A program made the translations under genes and the position numbers. The notes under the pieces were generated by a model. That model did no database searches, was not told the origin of the DNA, and saw only the letters and a list, made by a program, of their open reading frames with translations. Positions 22,201-32,882 of a DNA stretch of 64,000 nt are shown here, piece by piece. This DNA is from Bufo bufo (taxonomy: Eukaryota > Chordata > Amphibia > Anura > Bufonidae): NCBI RefSeq assembly GCF_905171765.1, contig NC_053390.1, positions 509,071,444-509,135,443 of the forward strand. The letters run 5' to 3'. The stretch's first letter is position 1, and every line of letters starts with the position of its first letter.

Positions 22201-22514
22201 CCTCTGGTGGTCGATCCAAGCAAAAGGCACCACCAGAGGACCAGGTAGCAGGTATATTAGACGCTGTTAACAAAACAGCGTCTAATATACTTTTTTGGGG
22301 TTAAAAAAAATCGCATCTACAGCCTTCCAGCGAATGATCGCGGCTGGCAGACTGTAGATGTACTCGTTTACCTCCCGATCCTGTGAACGCGCGCTCCTGT
22401 GTGCGCACGTTCACAGGAAATCTTGCGTCTCGCAAGAGGAAGCGCCGATGCGTCCAGGAGGAATAACCCGGCCGCCCGCAGGACGCAATCCAGCGTTAGG
22501 CGGTCGGGAGGTGG
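19207..22514. mobile_element. Family B element (second TTAA-type DNA transposon, non-autonomous)
   Basis: TTAA at 19203-19206 and 22515-22518 flank CCACCTC and its complement GAGGTGG. Inside are repeated blocks in both orientations, such as 'cacattgccctacttctcct' near 20170, 20890 and inverted near 20725, and 'gccagggcagtat' near 20327 and 21066 with inverted copies near 19948 and 21350. The right third is GC-rich with nested palindromes (22004-22077, 22190-22290, 22310-22420). Structure is analogous to family A but the sequence is different. No transposase is visible. Confidence 0.75.
21680..22090. repeat. Palindromic repeats based on a GCGGATCCGC core
   Basis: Several copies of 'tgttttgcggatccg' and complements occur at 21860-21920 and 22004-22077. 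The latter is a near-perfect 74-base palindrome centred on GCGGATCCGC. A related segment lies at 59250-59440. These look like nested MITEs, but exact ends are uncertain. Confidence 0.6.
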
Positions 22515-22518
22515 TTAA

Positions 22519-22703
22519 GCTTATCAAAGGGGATAATCATGCTAACCACCATAACCTGACTAAAGCGCACTCTAGCAGACCTGTCCCAAATTAAAAATGA
22601 GGTGGCAGACATTCCCTCTTAAAAAATAGGGTTGTGAAAAAGCAGAGACATAGGGCCAGGCCTAGCAGAGATCCTGTGAGAAGCAACCCATTTATCCCAG
22701 ATA
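22519..22703. other. Unidentified flank
   Basis: Short stretch between family B and the LINE. Nothing recognised. Confidence 0.3.
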
Positions 22704-22979
22704 ATGGGTTGCATCAAAAGGGGCATAGATACCCGTGATGAGAACATTGTCCTACCACTTTACAAATCACTAGTCAGACCACACATGGAGTACTGTGCAC
22801 AGTTCTGGGCTCCTGTGAACAAGGCAGACATAGCAGAGCAGGAGAGGGTACAGAGAAGGGCAACTAAAGTAATAACTGGAATGAGTGGACTACAGTACCC
22901 TGAAAGATTATCAAAATTAGGGTTATTCACTTTAGAAAAAAAGACGACTGAGGGGAGATCTAATTACTATGTATAAATA

Positions 22980-23904
22980 CAGTACAGACCAAAAGTTTGG
23001 ACACACCTTCTCATTCAAAGAGTTTTCTTTATTTTCATGACTATTAAAATTGTAGATTCACACTGAAGGCATCAAAACTATGAATTAACACATGTGGAAT
23101 TATATACATAACAAACAAGTGTGAAACAACTGAAAATATGTCATATTCTACTTTCTTCAAAGTAGCCACCTTTTGCTTTGATTACTGCTTTGCACACTAT
23201 TGGCATTCAGGGTAGTCCCCTGAAATGGTTTTCACTTCACAGGTGGGCCCTGTCAGGTTTAATAAGTGGGATTTCTTGCCTTATAAATGGCTTTGGGACC
23301 ATCAGTGGCGTTGAGGAGAAGTCAGGTGGATACACAGCTGATAGTCCTACTGAATAGACTGTTAGAATTTCTATTATGGCAAGAAAAAAGCAGCTAAGTA
23401 AAGAAAAACGAGTGGCCATCATTACTTTAAGGAATGAAGGTCAGTCAGTCAGCCGAAAAATTGGGAAAACTTTGAAAGTAAGGGCTATTTGACCATGAAG
23501 GAGAGTGATGGGGTGCTGCGCCAGATGACCTGGCCTCCACAGTCACCGGACCTGAACCCAATCGAGATGGTTTGGGGTGAGCTGGACCGCAGAGTGAAGG
23601 CAAAAGGGTCAACAAGTGCTAAGCATCTCTGGGAACTCCTTTAAGACTGTTGGAAGACCATTTCAGGGGACTACCTCTTGAAGCTCATCAAGAGAATGCC
23701 AAGAGTGTGCAAAGCAGTAATCAAAGCAAAAGGTGGCTACTTTGAAGAACCTAGAATATGACATATTTTCAGTTGTTTCACACTTGTTTGTTACGTATAT
23801 ATAATTCCACATGTGTTAATTCATAGTTTTGATGCCTTCATAGTCATGAAAATAAAGAAAACTCTTTGAATGAGAAGGTGTGTCCAAACTTTTGGTCTGT
23901 ACTG
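22980..23904 (+). mobile_element. Tc1-like element with long inverted repeats and internal deletion
   Basis: Termini CAGTACAGACCAAAAGTTTG and complement, flanked by TA at 22978-22979 and 23905-23906. The inverted repeats are about 200 bp with repeated sub-blocks (IR/DR-like), extending to 'tgctttgcacac' on each side. The element is 925 bp where intact relatives are about 1.6 kb. Confidence 0.88.
23376..23761 (+). pseudogene. Tc1 transposase pseudogene, central part deleted
   Basis: Starts at ATG 23376 with MARKKQLSKEKRVAIITL, the N-terminal helix-turn-helix of a Tc1-like transposase. After about 35 residues it jumps to the C-terminal part: [19 protein letters not shown], carrying the catalytic glutamate, and later IKAKGGYF near the end. 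Both catalytic aspartates and most of the DNA-binding and catalytic domains are missing, a deletion of well over 200 codons. A stop follows 'ctccttt' at about 23643. The spacing class cannot be counted because the second aspartate is gone. Confidence 0.85.
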
Positions 23905-24345
23905 TATATCAGGGGTCAGTACAGAGATCTATCCCATCATCTATTTATCACCAGGACTGTAACTGTGACGAGGGGACATCCTCTGCGTCTGGAGGAAAGA
24001 AGGTTTGTACACAAACATAGAAGAGGATTCTTTACGGTAAGAGCAGTGAGACTATGGAACTCTCTGCCTGAGGAGGTGGTGATGGTGAGTACAATAAAGG
24101 AATTCAAGAGGGGCCTGGATGTATTTCTGGAGTGTAATAATATTACAGGCTATAGCTACTAGAGAAGGGTTGTTGATCCAGGGAGTTATTCTGATTGGCT
24201 GATTGGACTGGAAGGAATTTTTTTCCCCTTAAGTGAAGGGATTCTACCTCACAGTTTTTTTTTTTTTGCCTTCCTCTGGATCAACTTGCAGGATAACAGG
24301 CCGAACTGGATGGACAAATGTCTTTTTTCAGCCTTATAAACTATG

Positions 24346-24924
24346 TTACCCCAAACCACCATCAGGCAAAAGAATCCCCAGAACCAGGATATGCCATGAA
24401 GGGAAGAAATATGCACCCTTCCTATCACTGCACAGTCCAGGGAAGTGTCAGAAAGAGTAATAACTACAACCACCATTGTTGCTACTAATCACTCCCATCC
24501 TCTCCACTCCTGAGCATGCTGCATATTTATTTTTTATAGTCATCACCATGCCGCGTAAACAATATGCAAAATGTTATTTTTTTGTGTTTAATTAGTGTTA
24601 TTTATCTAGAGCCTAAGCAATAATGAAAATGTATTCATGAGTGGCTGTCCATTGGCGCATCATGTTTTATGTGTTCAGTAATACATAGTCCTTCTGCAAT
24701 TGCAGGAATTGGAAAAAATTCTAAACCCAGCAATTAACCTTTTCAGTGAAGTGATCATATATGATTGCAGTGTATAAGAAAGGGAACCCACTTGTAATGG
24801 TGATTACTGGTCTCCAGCGCATATATGCTAATAGACACCTGTGCATCTTTCTATTTACAGTCAAAATATGCTGCCAGACATATTTTAATATATTAATAAA
24901 AAATTTGAAAAATTATAACAGTTT
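24346..24924. other. No gene recognised
   Basis: AT-rich stretch without termini, conserved frames or tandem repeats. Confidence 0.3.
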
Positions 24925-25665
24925 TGAATTTGTGGAGGGGTAAACTAAGAATTCCCTATCATGTCCTACAACAACCCAGGATAAATAGGGCTTCAAGTTT
25001 CCCACCATACGATGTCACAACTTGGCTGTACTATCCACTTACATTACAGTTTTGCTTCAAGTCACTATTTCCCAATTGGACACAATCCTAGAACAACTAT
25101 TTATCCCTAATATTTCTCTAACAAAGGTATTGCACGTGTCACACGCCTCACTCCCAGAGGAAATTAAATCCAACCCACTACTTATGACATCTTGGCGTGC
25201 AAGGCATAAAATAAGCACTCAAACACCTTAATCCCTTATACTACATCCCTCACCCTACTATTGAATCCTCATTTCCAATACGGAATCTCGCATCCAATAT
25301 TCTGTGAGTGGAAGAGAGGGGGTATATACTATCTAGACTTCCTAATAGACTTCCCACAACAATGTTGCTTACCGTCTCAGAATTACAACAGAAATGACCC
25401 AACATAACATTCCCCTTTTTCCACTATGTTCAAGACACCGGTTATGTTAAGGAAACACCCCAAGAATGGACCTCTCAATTCAAATCCCTCCTAGTAGATT
25501 TGCACTCCCGTAGGGAGGCCATAACATGAATATATAGGTTTCTCCATACTGCTATTGACTATGATGAGTGTCTCCTTTCTATTACTGAATGGCAGGTAGA
25601 TGAGCAATCGTTTCCTCTTAGCAGCCAGACACGTGGAGATGCTTCTTAAATTAATTCACAGTGAG
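24925..25665 (+). pseudogene. Old, degraded L1 (Tx1-like) ORF2 fragment
   Basis: Plus-strand frames, with many stops and shifts, give phrases resembling the C-terminal third of L1-Tx1 ORF2: SFPPYDVTTW near the start, YYLDFLIDFP and TPQEWTSQFKSLL later. There is no catalytic motif here, so the assignment rests on general similarity to the L1 at 27127-35395 and is uncertain. It is cut at its right end by the Tc1 element at 25670. Confidence 0.4.
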
Positions 25666-25669
25666 TATA

Positions 25670-27052
25670 CAGTTGCAAGAAAAAGTATGTGAACCCTTTG
25701 GAATTATATGGATTTCTGCACAAATTGGTCATAAAATGTGATCTGATCTTCATCTAAGTCACAACAATAGACAATCACAGTCTGCTTAAACTAATAACAC
25801 ACAAAGAATACAATGTTACCATGTTTTTATTGAACACACCATGTAAACATTCACAGTGCAGGTGGGAAAAGTATGTGAACCCTTGGATTTAATAACTGGT
25901 TGAACCTCCTTTGGCAGCAATAACGTCAACCAAACATTTTCTGTAGTTGCAGATCAGACGTGCACAACGGTCAGGAGTAATTCTTGACCATTCCTCTTTA
26001 CAGAACTTTTTCAGTTCAGCAATATTCTTGGGATGTCTGGTGTGAATCGCTTTCTTGAGGTCATGCCACAGCATCTCAATCGGGTTGAGGTCAGGACTCT
26101 GACTGGGCCACTCCAGAAGGCATATTTTCTTCTGTTTAAGCCATTCTGTTGTTGATTTACTTCTATGCTTTGGGTCGTTGTCCTGTTGCAACACCCATCT
26201 TCTGTTGAGCTTCAGCTAGTGGACAGATGACCTTAAGTTCTCCTGCAAAATGTCTTGATAAACTTGGGAATTAATTTTTCCTTCGATGATAGCAATCCAT
26301 CCAGGCACTGATGCAGCAAAGCAGCCCCAAACCATGATGCCCCCACCATCATACTTCACAGTTGGGATGAGGTTTTGATGTTGGTGTGCTGTGCCTCTTT
26401 TTCTCCACACATAGTGTTGTGTGTTTCTTCCAAACAACTCAACTTTGGTTTCATCTGTCCTCAGAATATTTTGCCAGTACTGCTGTGGAACATCCAGGTG
26501 CTCTTGTGCAAACTGTAAATGTGCAGCAATGTTCTTTTTGGACAGCAGTGGCTTCCTCTGTGGTATCCTCCCATGAAATCCATTCTTTTTTAGTGTTTTA
26601 CGTATAGTAGATTCGCTAACAGGGATGTTAGCATATGCCAGAGACTTTTGTAACTCTTTAGCTGACACTCTAGGATTCTACTTCACCTCATTGAGCAGTC
26701 TGCGCTGTGCTCTTGCAGTCATCTTTACAGGACGGCCACTCCTAGGGAGAGTAGCAGCAGTGCTGAACTTTCTCCATTTATAGACAATTCGTCTTACCAT
26801 GGACTGATGAACAGCAAGGCTTTTGGAGATAATTTTATAACCCTTTACAGCTTTATGCAAGTCAACAATTCTTAATCGTAGGTCTTCTGAGAGCTCTTTT
26901 GTGCGAGGTATCATTCACATCAGGCAATGCTTTTTGTGAAAAGCAAACCCAAAACTGGTGTAACCAACACCTCCAATCTCATCTCATTGATTGGACTCCA
27001 GTTGGCTGACACCTCACTCCAATTAGCTCTTGGAGATGTCATTAGTCTAGGG
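25670..27052 (-). mobile_element. Tc1 element (DD34E), right inverted repeat lost
   Basis: Left terminus CAGTTGCAAGAAAAAGTATG next to TA at 25668-25669, with an inner direct repeat of 'gtatgtgaaccctt' near 25873, an IR/DR arrangement. It contains a full-length transposase frame. The right side stops at 27052 ('agtctagg'), where the complement of the left repeat should begin; instead a hAT-like sequence starts. Confidence 0.88.
25889..26914 (-). pseudogene. Tc1 transposase, full length but with two nonsense codons
   Basis: Reading from 26914 on the minus strand, one single frame of 341 codons covers the whole protein, the usual length for Tc1 transposases. The N-terminus ([19 protein letters not shown]) is a paired-type helix-turn-helix; a GRP-type linker (RSGRPVKMT) follows. 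Catalytic residues: aspartate in RTDETKVEL, aspartate in QQDNDPKH, glutamate in NPIEMLWHD. Thirty-four residues separate the last two, so it is DD34E, classical Tc1. The frame is broken only by a TAG at 26678-26680 and a TAG at about 26216-26218; I see no frameshift. That suggests fairly recent inactivation. All three catalytic residues survive. Confidence 0.92.
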
Positions 27053-27126
27053 CAGTGTTTCCCAACCAGTGTGCCTCCAGCTGTTGCAAAACTAGAACTC
27101 CCAGCATGCCCGCACAGCCAAAGGCT
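27053..27126 (+). mobile_element. Half of a palindromic hAT-like MITE
   Basis: Starts CAGTGTTTCCCAACCAGTGT and continues to 'cagccaaaggct'. The complementary second half expected for this palindromic family is absent. It joins the truncated Tc1 on the left and the L1 5' region on the right. Confidence 0.6.
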
Positions 27127-27167
27127 CCTCACATGCGCCATCACAATGGCCGACACGGGCATCGGAG

Positions 27168-28381
27168 ATGCTGGAGGACTACGAGCCCTCTTCACAGTCC
27201 AGAGCGGACATCCCGAACGACGCAGTAGGAGCAGCCGCGATGGATCCCATGAGTGAGGAAACGGGGAGTGAGACACAGGCTGAGACATACTCACCACCTC
27301 CGTGTCCTCCCAGTGTAGAAGGGCGGGAAAACGCCATCTCCGCCGGAGAATGGAGTGAATGGGAGCGGGAGTTTCCTCCACTAGGCCTACCAAATGTAGC
27401 GCGGGCACCTTCTGCCACACCACTCTCCGCTCTGGCTACCCATGATATCGGCTTCTCTGCGGCCACAACACGCAGCGTCTCTACTCAACCTGAGACAACC
27501 TCTACCTCTGAAATAACAAATTTCATCCAAATCCGACATGGAATCATATATCGCCAGGCTGGAAAGTGCCTATAGGGCAGAAATGAACACCATCAAGCAT
27601 GAACTGCTTTCAATAGGGGAGAGGGTCACAGAAGTGGAGCAATCTGTGGCAACTGTTAGTGCCAAGCAGGACTCTCAGGAGACCATTTTGGAATCTCACT
27701 CCTTTCAATTGCAATACTTAGCATATGTGATAGATGATGCCGAGAATAGAGGTAGGCGAAATAACATCAGAATAAGGGGCCTCCCTGAAACGGTGACACC
27801 TAAAGACTTAGACTGCACACTTCAATGCATTATTAACAATATCTTGGGGTCCCCCCCTGATGCCCCCCTAGAGCTGGACAGAGCTCACCACGCCCTAGGT
27901 CCCAGGCCTACCGACTCTGAGAGGGTCAGAGATGTTATCTGCCGTGTACATCACTACAAGCAGAAGGCAGACATCATGCAAAAGGCAAGAGAGGCAGGCC
28001 AAGTGCAATACAATGGCACCCCGATACAGATTTTGTCGGATCTCTCACGCCGCACATTACTGAAAAGAAAGGCCCTGCGCCCTCTACTTTGTTTTGCAAC
28101 AGCACAATATAGATTACACCTGGGGATTCCCCTTTCGCCTACAGGTCCAACTTAATGGACGAATGATATCTCTTTCTCACCCTAGAGAAATATCGTCCTT
28201 TTCTGCCGCAGTGGGTATTCCAGCAGTAAAGATCACCGATTGGCCTTCCCTTCTAGACAACGCCAGGATGGACTTACCACCTAGACCACGGAGGGAACCT
28301 AAAACACCACGTCGTAACCCTCATCGCAACATCAAAAGTCAAGGTCCTAGAGACTCTCAGGATGGAGCGGACATTGCTTAA
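27168..28381 (+). pseudogene. L1 ORF1 (RNA-binding protein) pseudogene
   Basis: ORF1 proteins of L1 coat the element RNA and act as nucleic-acid chaperones in the cytoplasmic RNP. Three frames together cover it. The N-terminal part (27168 to about 27530) is acidic and Ser/Thr/Pro-rich. The middle (27538-28090) has heptad-like coiled coil (IKHELLSIGERVTEVEQSVA), then the RRM start ENRGRRNNIRIRGLPE, then the C-terminal domain with LDRAHHALGPRP and ILSDLSRRTLLKRKALRPLL. The last part (about 28094-28381) continues with YTWGFPFRLQV and a basic tail. Frameshifts near 27530 and 28090 break it. The start at 27168 is chosen as the first ATG in the correct frame; an earlier ATG at 27146 is out of frame. 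Confidence 0.85.
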
Positions 28382-29281
28382 TGATGCAGAGCCCTGGGCT
28401 CATTGAGGTCTACATAGGGTAGTATCTCCGGTATACCCTCCATACTTGGAATTAGGGCTAATGCGTTACCCCCAAATCTGAATTCATCATACCATAAGAT
28501 GTGTTAATAAATTGATTCATCTTTGATTAAGGAGCACTTGTTTCAGCTCATATGTACGTAGATTCCGCGCTGACCCATATTCTATGGATGGGCTTCAGGG
28601 CCCGGCCCGTGGATGGTGGAGCACCGTGGAATCAGTATTGCTCCTCACAATGATATGCCATATAGGGAGGTTCCCCTTGACTTTCGTGTTTAAGGTTTTG
28701 AAATTAGTCAGCAGTTCTTAAAAGTATGTTTCTTCAGCGGGTTGCCCTGGTGAGGCTGGAGGAGGATTATGCGAGCCCTAAATCCATGCGTAGTAAATTT
28801 GCGATAGTACCTCTCGCGTGGTTCTCCTCCCCCGACATAGGGATATCCGGGTGGTGATGTGTCGAGGATAGTTGGCCCTTTGAAGCTTAGTAGGGTCATA
28901 TTTTTGAAGGGTTCTAGTAACTGTTAAGCATGTTCTTCTTGTTGTTTTCACCTTGATTTCTGTGACACTCAATTTAGAGCAGAATCAGTCTTTTGAGGTC
29001 TCCTGTTGAGCTGGGGGTGGGAGCGGCTTCTCGGTCAAAAACCCGCTTTCCCACAGGGACTCACACAATTAGATGTGAGATTTTTTTCCTCCCCAACTGG
29101 AGTACCCTCTCACAAAAGTGACTTGGTACTCCTATTACCTATTGTCTCTTTAATAGGCAATATCTCTAATTCTTCTTATCTTTACTCGCTCCCCCCCCCC
29201 TTTTATTTTTTATTTTTTATTTTATTTTATATATCTCCCACCTGTATTCCTACTCACCTTTCCTATCCACCTCCCTTAAGG
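28382..29281 (+). other. ORF1-ORF2 spacer of the L1
   Basis: About 900 bases without a conserved frame in either direction, ending in a pyrimidine-rich tract just before the ORF2 start. A long spacer is unusual compared with mammalian L1 but the element is otherwise in order. I see no promoter or IRES signal that I could defend. Confidence 0.45.
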
Positions 29282-30636
29282 ATGAACACTATTAAAAGTT
29301 GGGTCCTTGAATGTCCGGGGATTTAGTACCCCACAAAAACAATCTCAGATCCTTTATCACATGCATAAACAAAAGGTTAATATTTTGCTTTTACAGGAGA
29401 ATCACTTTAGGGTGGGACATGTGCCGACACTTAGGAATAGGTATTTCTCTCAGTGGTATCATAACCCAAGCCCAGATTCACGATCCAGAGGGGTCTCTGT
29501 AGCACTACATCGATCCCTTCAGGGTGCTGTGGTAGATGTAAGAATGGATGGAGAGGGGCGTTATATTTTTATCAAACTGAAGATAAACTCAACCCTATTC
29601 ACGATAGTAAACTGGTATCTTCCTAACGTAAAACAGCTTTCTACCTGCAGATGTTTTCTGAGCCAGCTAGAAGATTTCATGAAGGGTCAGGTGATTATCG
29701 GTGGAGATTTTAACTTCACTCTGAACCCAGCATTAGACTCCTCGGTGGGCCGGAACACTGCCCCTTGTCGACAATTACGATCCTTACTTACCCGCTTTCA
29801 CTCCCTCCAACTCATTGATGTCTGGAGGATCCTACAACCACAAGGTAAGGATTACACTTTCTTTTTACCCTCTCACCAGTCATACAGCCGCATTGATCTC
29901 TTCCTTGTCAGTCACCATATATTAGCTTGGGACCCCAAGGCCTTCATCAGAGATATTTTATTTTCTGATCATGCACCCATATACTTTTCAATTGAGTTGC
30001 CCAATACGACGACTAAACCATGGAACTGGAGACTAAATAATAATCTTCTGAAAGATGTGGCTTGCATGGCAGACATACGAAATGTCACTAATGAATTCCT
30101 ACAGATACATTCCTCTGACCATACCCCCTTCCCAATCCAATGGGAGGCGTTGAGATGCGTTCTTAGGGGAACATTCATAAAACACGGTTCCAGACTGAGA
30201 CACTGCATAAACGGACACTTTCCACTACTACGCATGTTGAATTACTCAAGGTCAGGAACTCCATTAAAACCCTAATAGATCAGCAATTCAGGAAATATCG
30301 CAAATGTGGGAAAAGGCTCTTCTATGAATTCTCAAATAAATGTGGTAGGCCCTTAGCATGCTTCCTACAACCCAGGGAGCCACAAACTTTCATCCCATAC
30401 ATTAAAAATGAGAATGGCATTGATACACACAATCCAACAGACATTTTAGAAGTATTCAGAGGATATTACTCTAAATTATATAATCTCAAAGGCTAATTCT
30501 CAGACATGTCACCAACCTCATTGGGGAAGCGCACTGAAAAATAAATTTCTGAAACAGCTTTGCCCACAATATCTGTAGGGGACAGAGAGCGACTAGATTC
30601 CGACATCACTGAGGGAGATGTCAAGAATATTATTAA

Positions 30637-31143
30637 AGGGGTTATCCTATCATAATTATCACAGTTAAATCTGTTAATGAATTGACAGTGATCATTTTTG
30701 TAAATATATTTGATTAACCCATTCCCACCGTTTAGGAGAAAATTTTGTCCCCACTTACCTCATTGTTGTCATTCGGTCTCCCCTGGTTACGGCCACTGCT
30801 CTTCTCCGGAATCCCGGTGGCCGCGCTTGCGCAGAAGACTCCTTCTTTTCTCCTGGCCGGGCCACTCGCTGTCCTGAACGCGCATGCCGCCGTACATGCG
30901 CGATGGTGACTTCTTCCTGGCCAGAATAGTACAGAGCCACGAACGCGCACGCCGACTCTGCACTATACTGGCCAGGAATAAGTCACCATGGTGCATGCGC
31001 GGCGGCGTGCGCGTTCAGTCCAGCATGCGGCCCTGCCTAGAGAAGACTTTAATCAAGATGAAGCCCAACCCCAGCCAGAATCCAGGAAGTGAACGGCGTG
31101 CTGGCAGCAGGTAAGTATGAAAATGCAAAGTGGGATAACCCCT
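30637..31143. mobile_element. Kolobok/T2-type MITE inside L1 ORF2
   Basis: TTAA at 30633-30636 and 31144-31147 flank AGGGGTTATCC and its complement 'ggataacccct'. Deleting the MITE and one TTAA rejoins the L1 coding sequence in frame. The interior is palindromic and CpG-rich ('gcgcgttc', 'gccgccgtacatgcgcga'). Confidence 0.88.
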
Positions 31144-31342
31144 TTAAGAATTCACCCGCGGGGAAGTGCCCAGGCAATTCAATGACCTCTTGGCCCCCTT
31201 CCTCGCGAAGGTTTTTAATAGTATTGGTCCAGAATCCCTATTCACTAAACAATCACTAGAAGCCCATATCAGCGTACTTCCCAAGCCTGGGAAGGATCAT
31301 TCCCGTTCTTCTAATTTCAGGCCAATATCACTGATCAATATA

Positions 31343-32882
31343 CACTGCGTGCAGAATTATTAGGCAAATGAGTATTTTGACCACATCATCCTCTTTATGC
31401 ATGTTGTCTTACTCCAAGCTGTATAGGCTCGAAAGCCTACTACCAATTAAGCATATTAGGTGATGTGCATCTCTGTAATGAGAAGGGGTGTGGTCTAATG
31501 ACATCAACACCCTATATTAGGTGTGCATAATTATTAGGCAACTTCCTTTCCTTTGGCAAAATGGGTCAAAAGAAGGACTTGACAGGCTCAGAAAAGTCAA
31601 AAATAGTGAGATATCTTGCAGAGGGATGCAGCACTCTTAAAATTGCAAAGCTTCTGAAGCGTGATCATCGAACAATCAAGCGTTTCATTCAAAATAGTCA
31701 ACAGGGTCGCAAGAAGCGTGTGGAAGAACCAAGGCGCAAAATAACTGCCCATGAACTGAGAAAAGTCAAGCGTGCAGCTGCCAAGATGCCACTTGCCACC
31801 AGTTTGGCCATATTTCAGAGCTACAACATCACTGGAGTGCCCAAAAGCACAAGGTGTGCAATACTCAGAGACATGGCCAAGGTAAGAAAGGCTGAAAGAC
31901 GACCACCACTGAACAAGACACACAAGCTGAAACGTCAAGACTGATTTTTCTAAGGTTTTATGGACTGATGAAATGAGAGTGAGTCTTGATGGGCCAGATG
32001 GATGGGCCCGTGGCTGGATTGGTAAAGGGCAGAGAGCTCCAGTCCGACTCAGACGCCAGCAAGGTGGAGGTGGAGTACTGGTTTGGGCTGGTATCATCAA
32101 AGATGAGCTTGTGGGGCCTTTTCGGGTTGAGGATGGAGTCAAGCTCAACTCCCAGTCCTACTGCCAGTTTCTGGAAGACACCTTCTTCAAGCAGTGGTAC
32201 AGGAAGAAGTCTGCATCCTTCAAGAAAAACATGATTTTCATGCAGGACAATGCTCCATCACACGCGTCCAAGTACTCCACAGCGTGGCTGGCAAGAAAGG
32301 GTATAAAAGAAGAAAATCTAATGACATGGCCTCCTTGTTCACCTGATCTGAACCCCATTGAGAACCTGTGGTCCATCATCAAATGTGAGATTTACAAGGA
32401 GGGAAAACAGTACACCTCTCTGAACAGTGTCTGGGAGGCTGTGGTTGCTGCTGCACGCAATGTTGATGGTGAACAGATCAAAACACTGACAGAATCCATG
32501 GATGGCAGGCTTTTGAGTGTCCTTGCAAAGAAAGGTGGCTATATTGATCACTGATTTGTTTTTGTTTTGTTTTTGAATGTCAGAAATGTATATTTGTGAA
32601 TGTTGAGATGTTATATTGGTTTCACTGGTAAAAATAAATAATTGAAATGGGTATATATTTGTTTTTTGTTAAGTTGCCTAATAATTATGCACAGTAATAG
32701 TCACCTGCACACACAGATATCCCCCTAAAATAGCTAAAACTAAAAACAAACTAAAAACTACTTCCAAAAATATTCAGCTTTGATATTAATGAGTTTTTTG
32801 GGTTCATTGAGAACATGGTTGTTGTTCAATAATAAAATTAATCCTCAAAAATACAACTTGCCTAATAATTCTGCACTCCCTG
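31343..32882 (+). mobile_element. Tc1/mariner element, DD37E type, inside L1 ORF2
   Basis: Termini CACTGCGTGCAGAATTATTA at the left and complement of CAGGGAGTGCAGAATTATTA at the right, flanked by TA at 31341-31342 and 32883-32884. At 1,540 bp it is full length. Excising it with one TA restores the L1 frame at ISLIN. Its transposase has only one visible lesion, so it is among the youngest insertions here. Confidence 0.9.
31561..32554 (+). pseudogene. Tc1/mariner transposase (DD37E), one frameshift from intact
   Basis: ATG at 31561 begins MGQKKDLTGSEKSKIVRYL, a helix-turn-helix DNA-binding domain, with a second one around HELRKVKRAAAKM. After KLKRQD (31942) the frame shifts by one base, and from about 31950 continues KVLWTDEMRVSLDGPDGW with the first catalytic aspartate. 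The second is in FMQDNAPSH and the glutamate in NPIENLWSI; I count 37 residues between them, so DD37E, the spacing reported for the TRT family. The C-terminus ends AKKGGYIDH at 32554. Total length is about 330 residues, normal. It encodes all three catalytic residues. I infer the frameshift alone inactivates it; a sequencing error at that site is possible. Confidence 0.93.

Larger units (their letters stand above)
22704..24162 (+). pseudogene. LINE reverse transcriptase C-terminal remnant, interrupted
   Basis: First segment (22704-22976, 90 residues): LYKSLVRPHMEYCAQFW, then QERVQRRATKVI and LGLFTLEKK. These phrases are typical of the region after the polymerase core in CR1, L2 and Rex1 LINEs. 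The second segment (about 23908-24162) supplies RGHPLRLEERRF, RAVRLWNSLPEEVV and FKRGLDVFL before the stop. The YADD-containing palm is absent, so this is a 5'-truncated insertion that was never active by itself. The Tc1 element between the halves is a later event because the LINE reads through once it and one TA are removed. Confidence 0.78.
22704..24345 (+). mobile_element. 5'-truncated CR1/L2/Rex1-like LINE, split by a Tc1 element
   Basis: Plus-strand copy of the LINE at 5442-6560, reaching further 5'. The coding tail runs 22704-22976, is interrupted by a Tc1-like element (22980-23904) and resumes at 23907-24162. It ends near 24345 with 'aaactatgttac', the same 3' end as the other copy. 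The break is clean, with TA duplicated. Confidence 0.8.
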
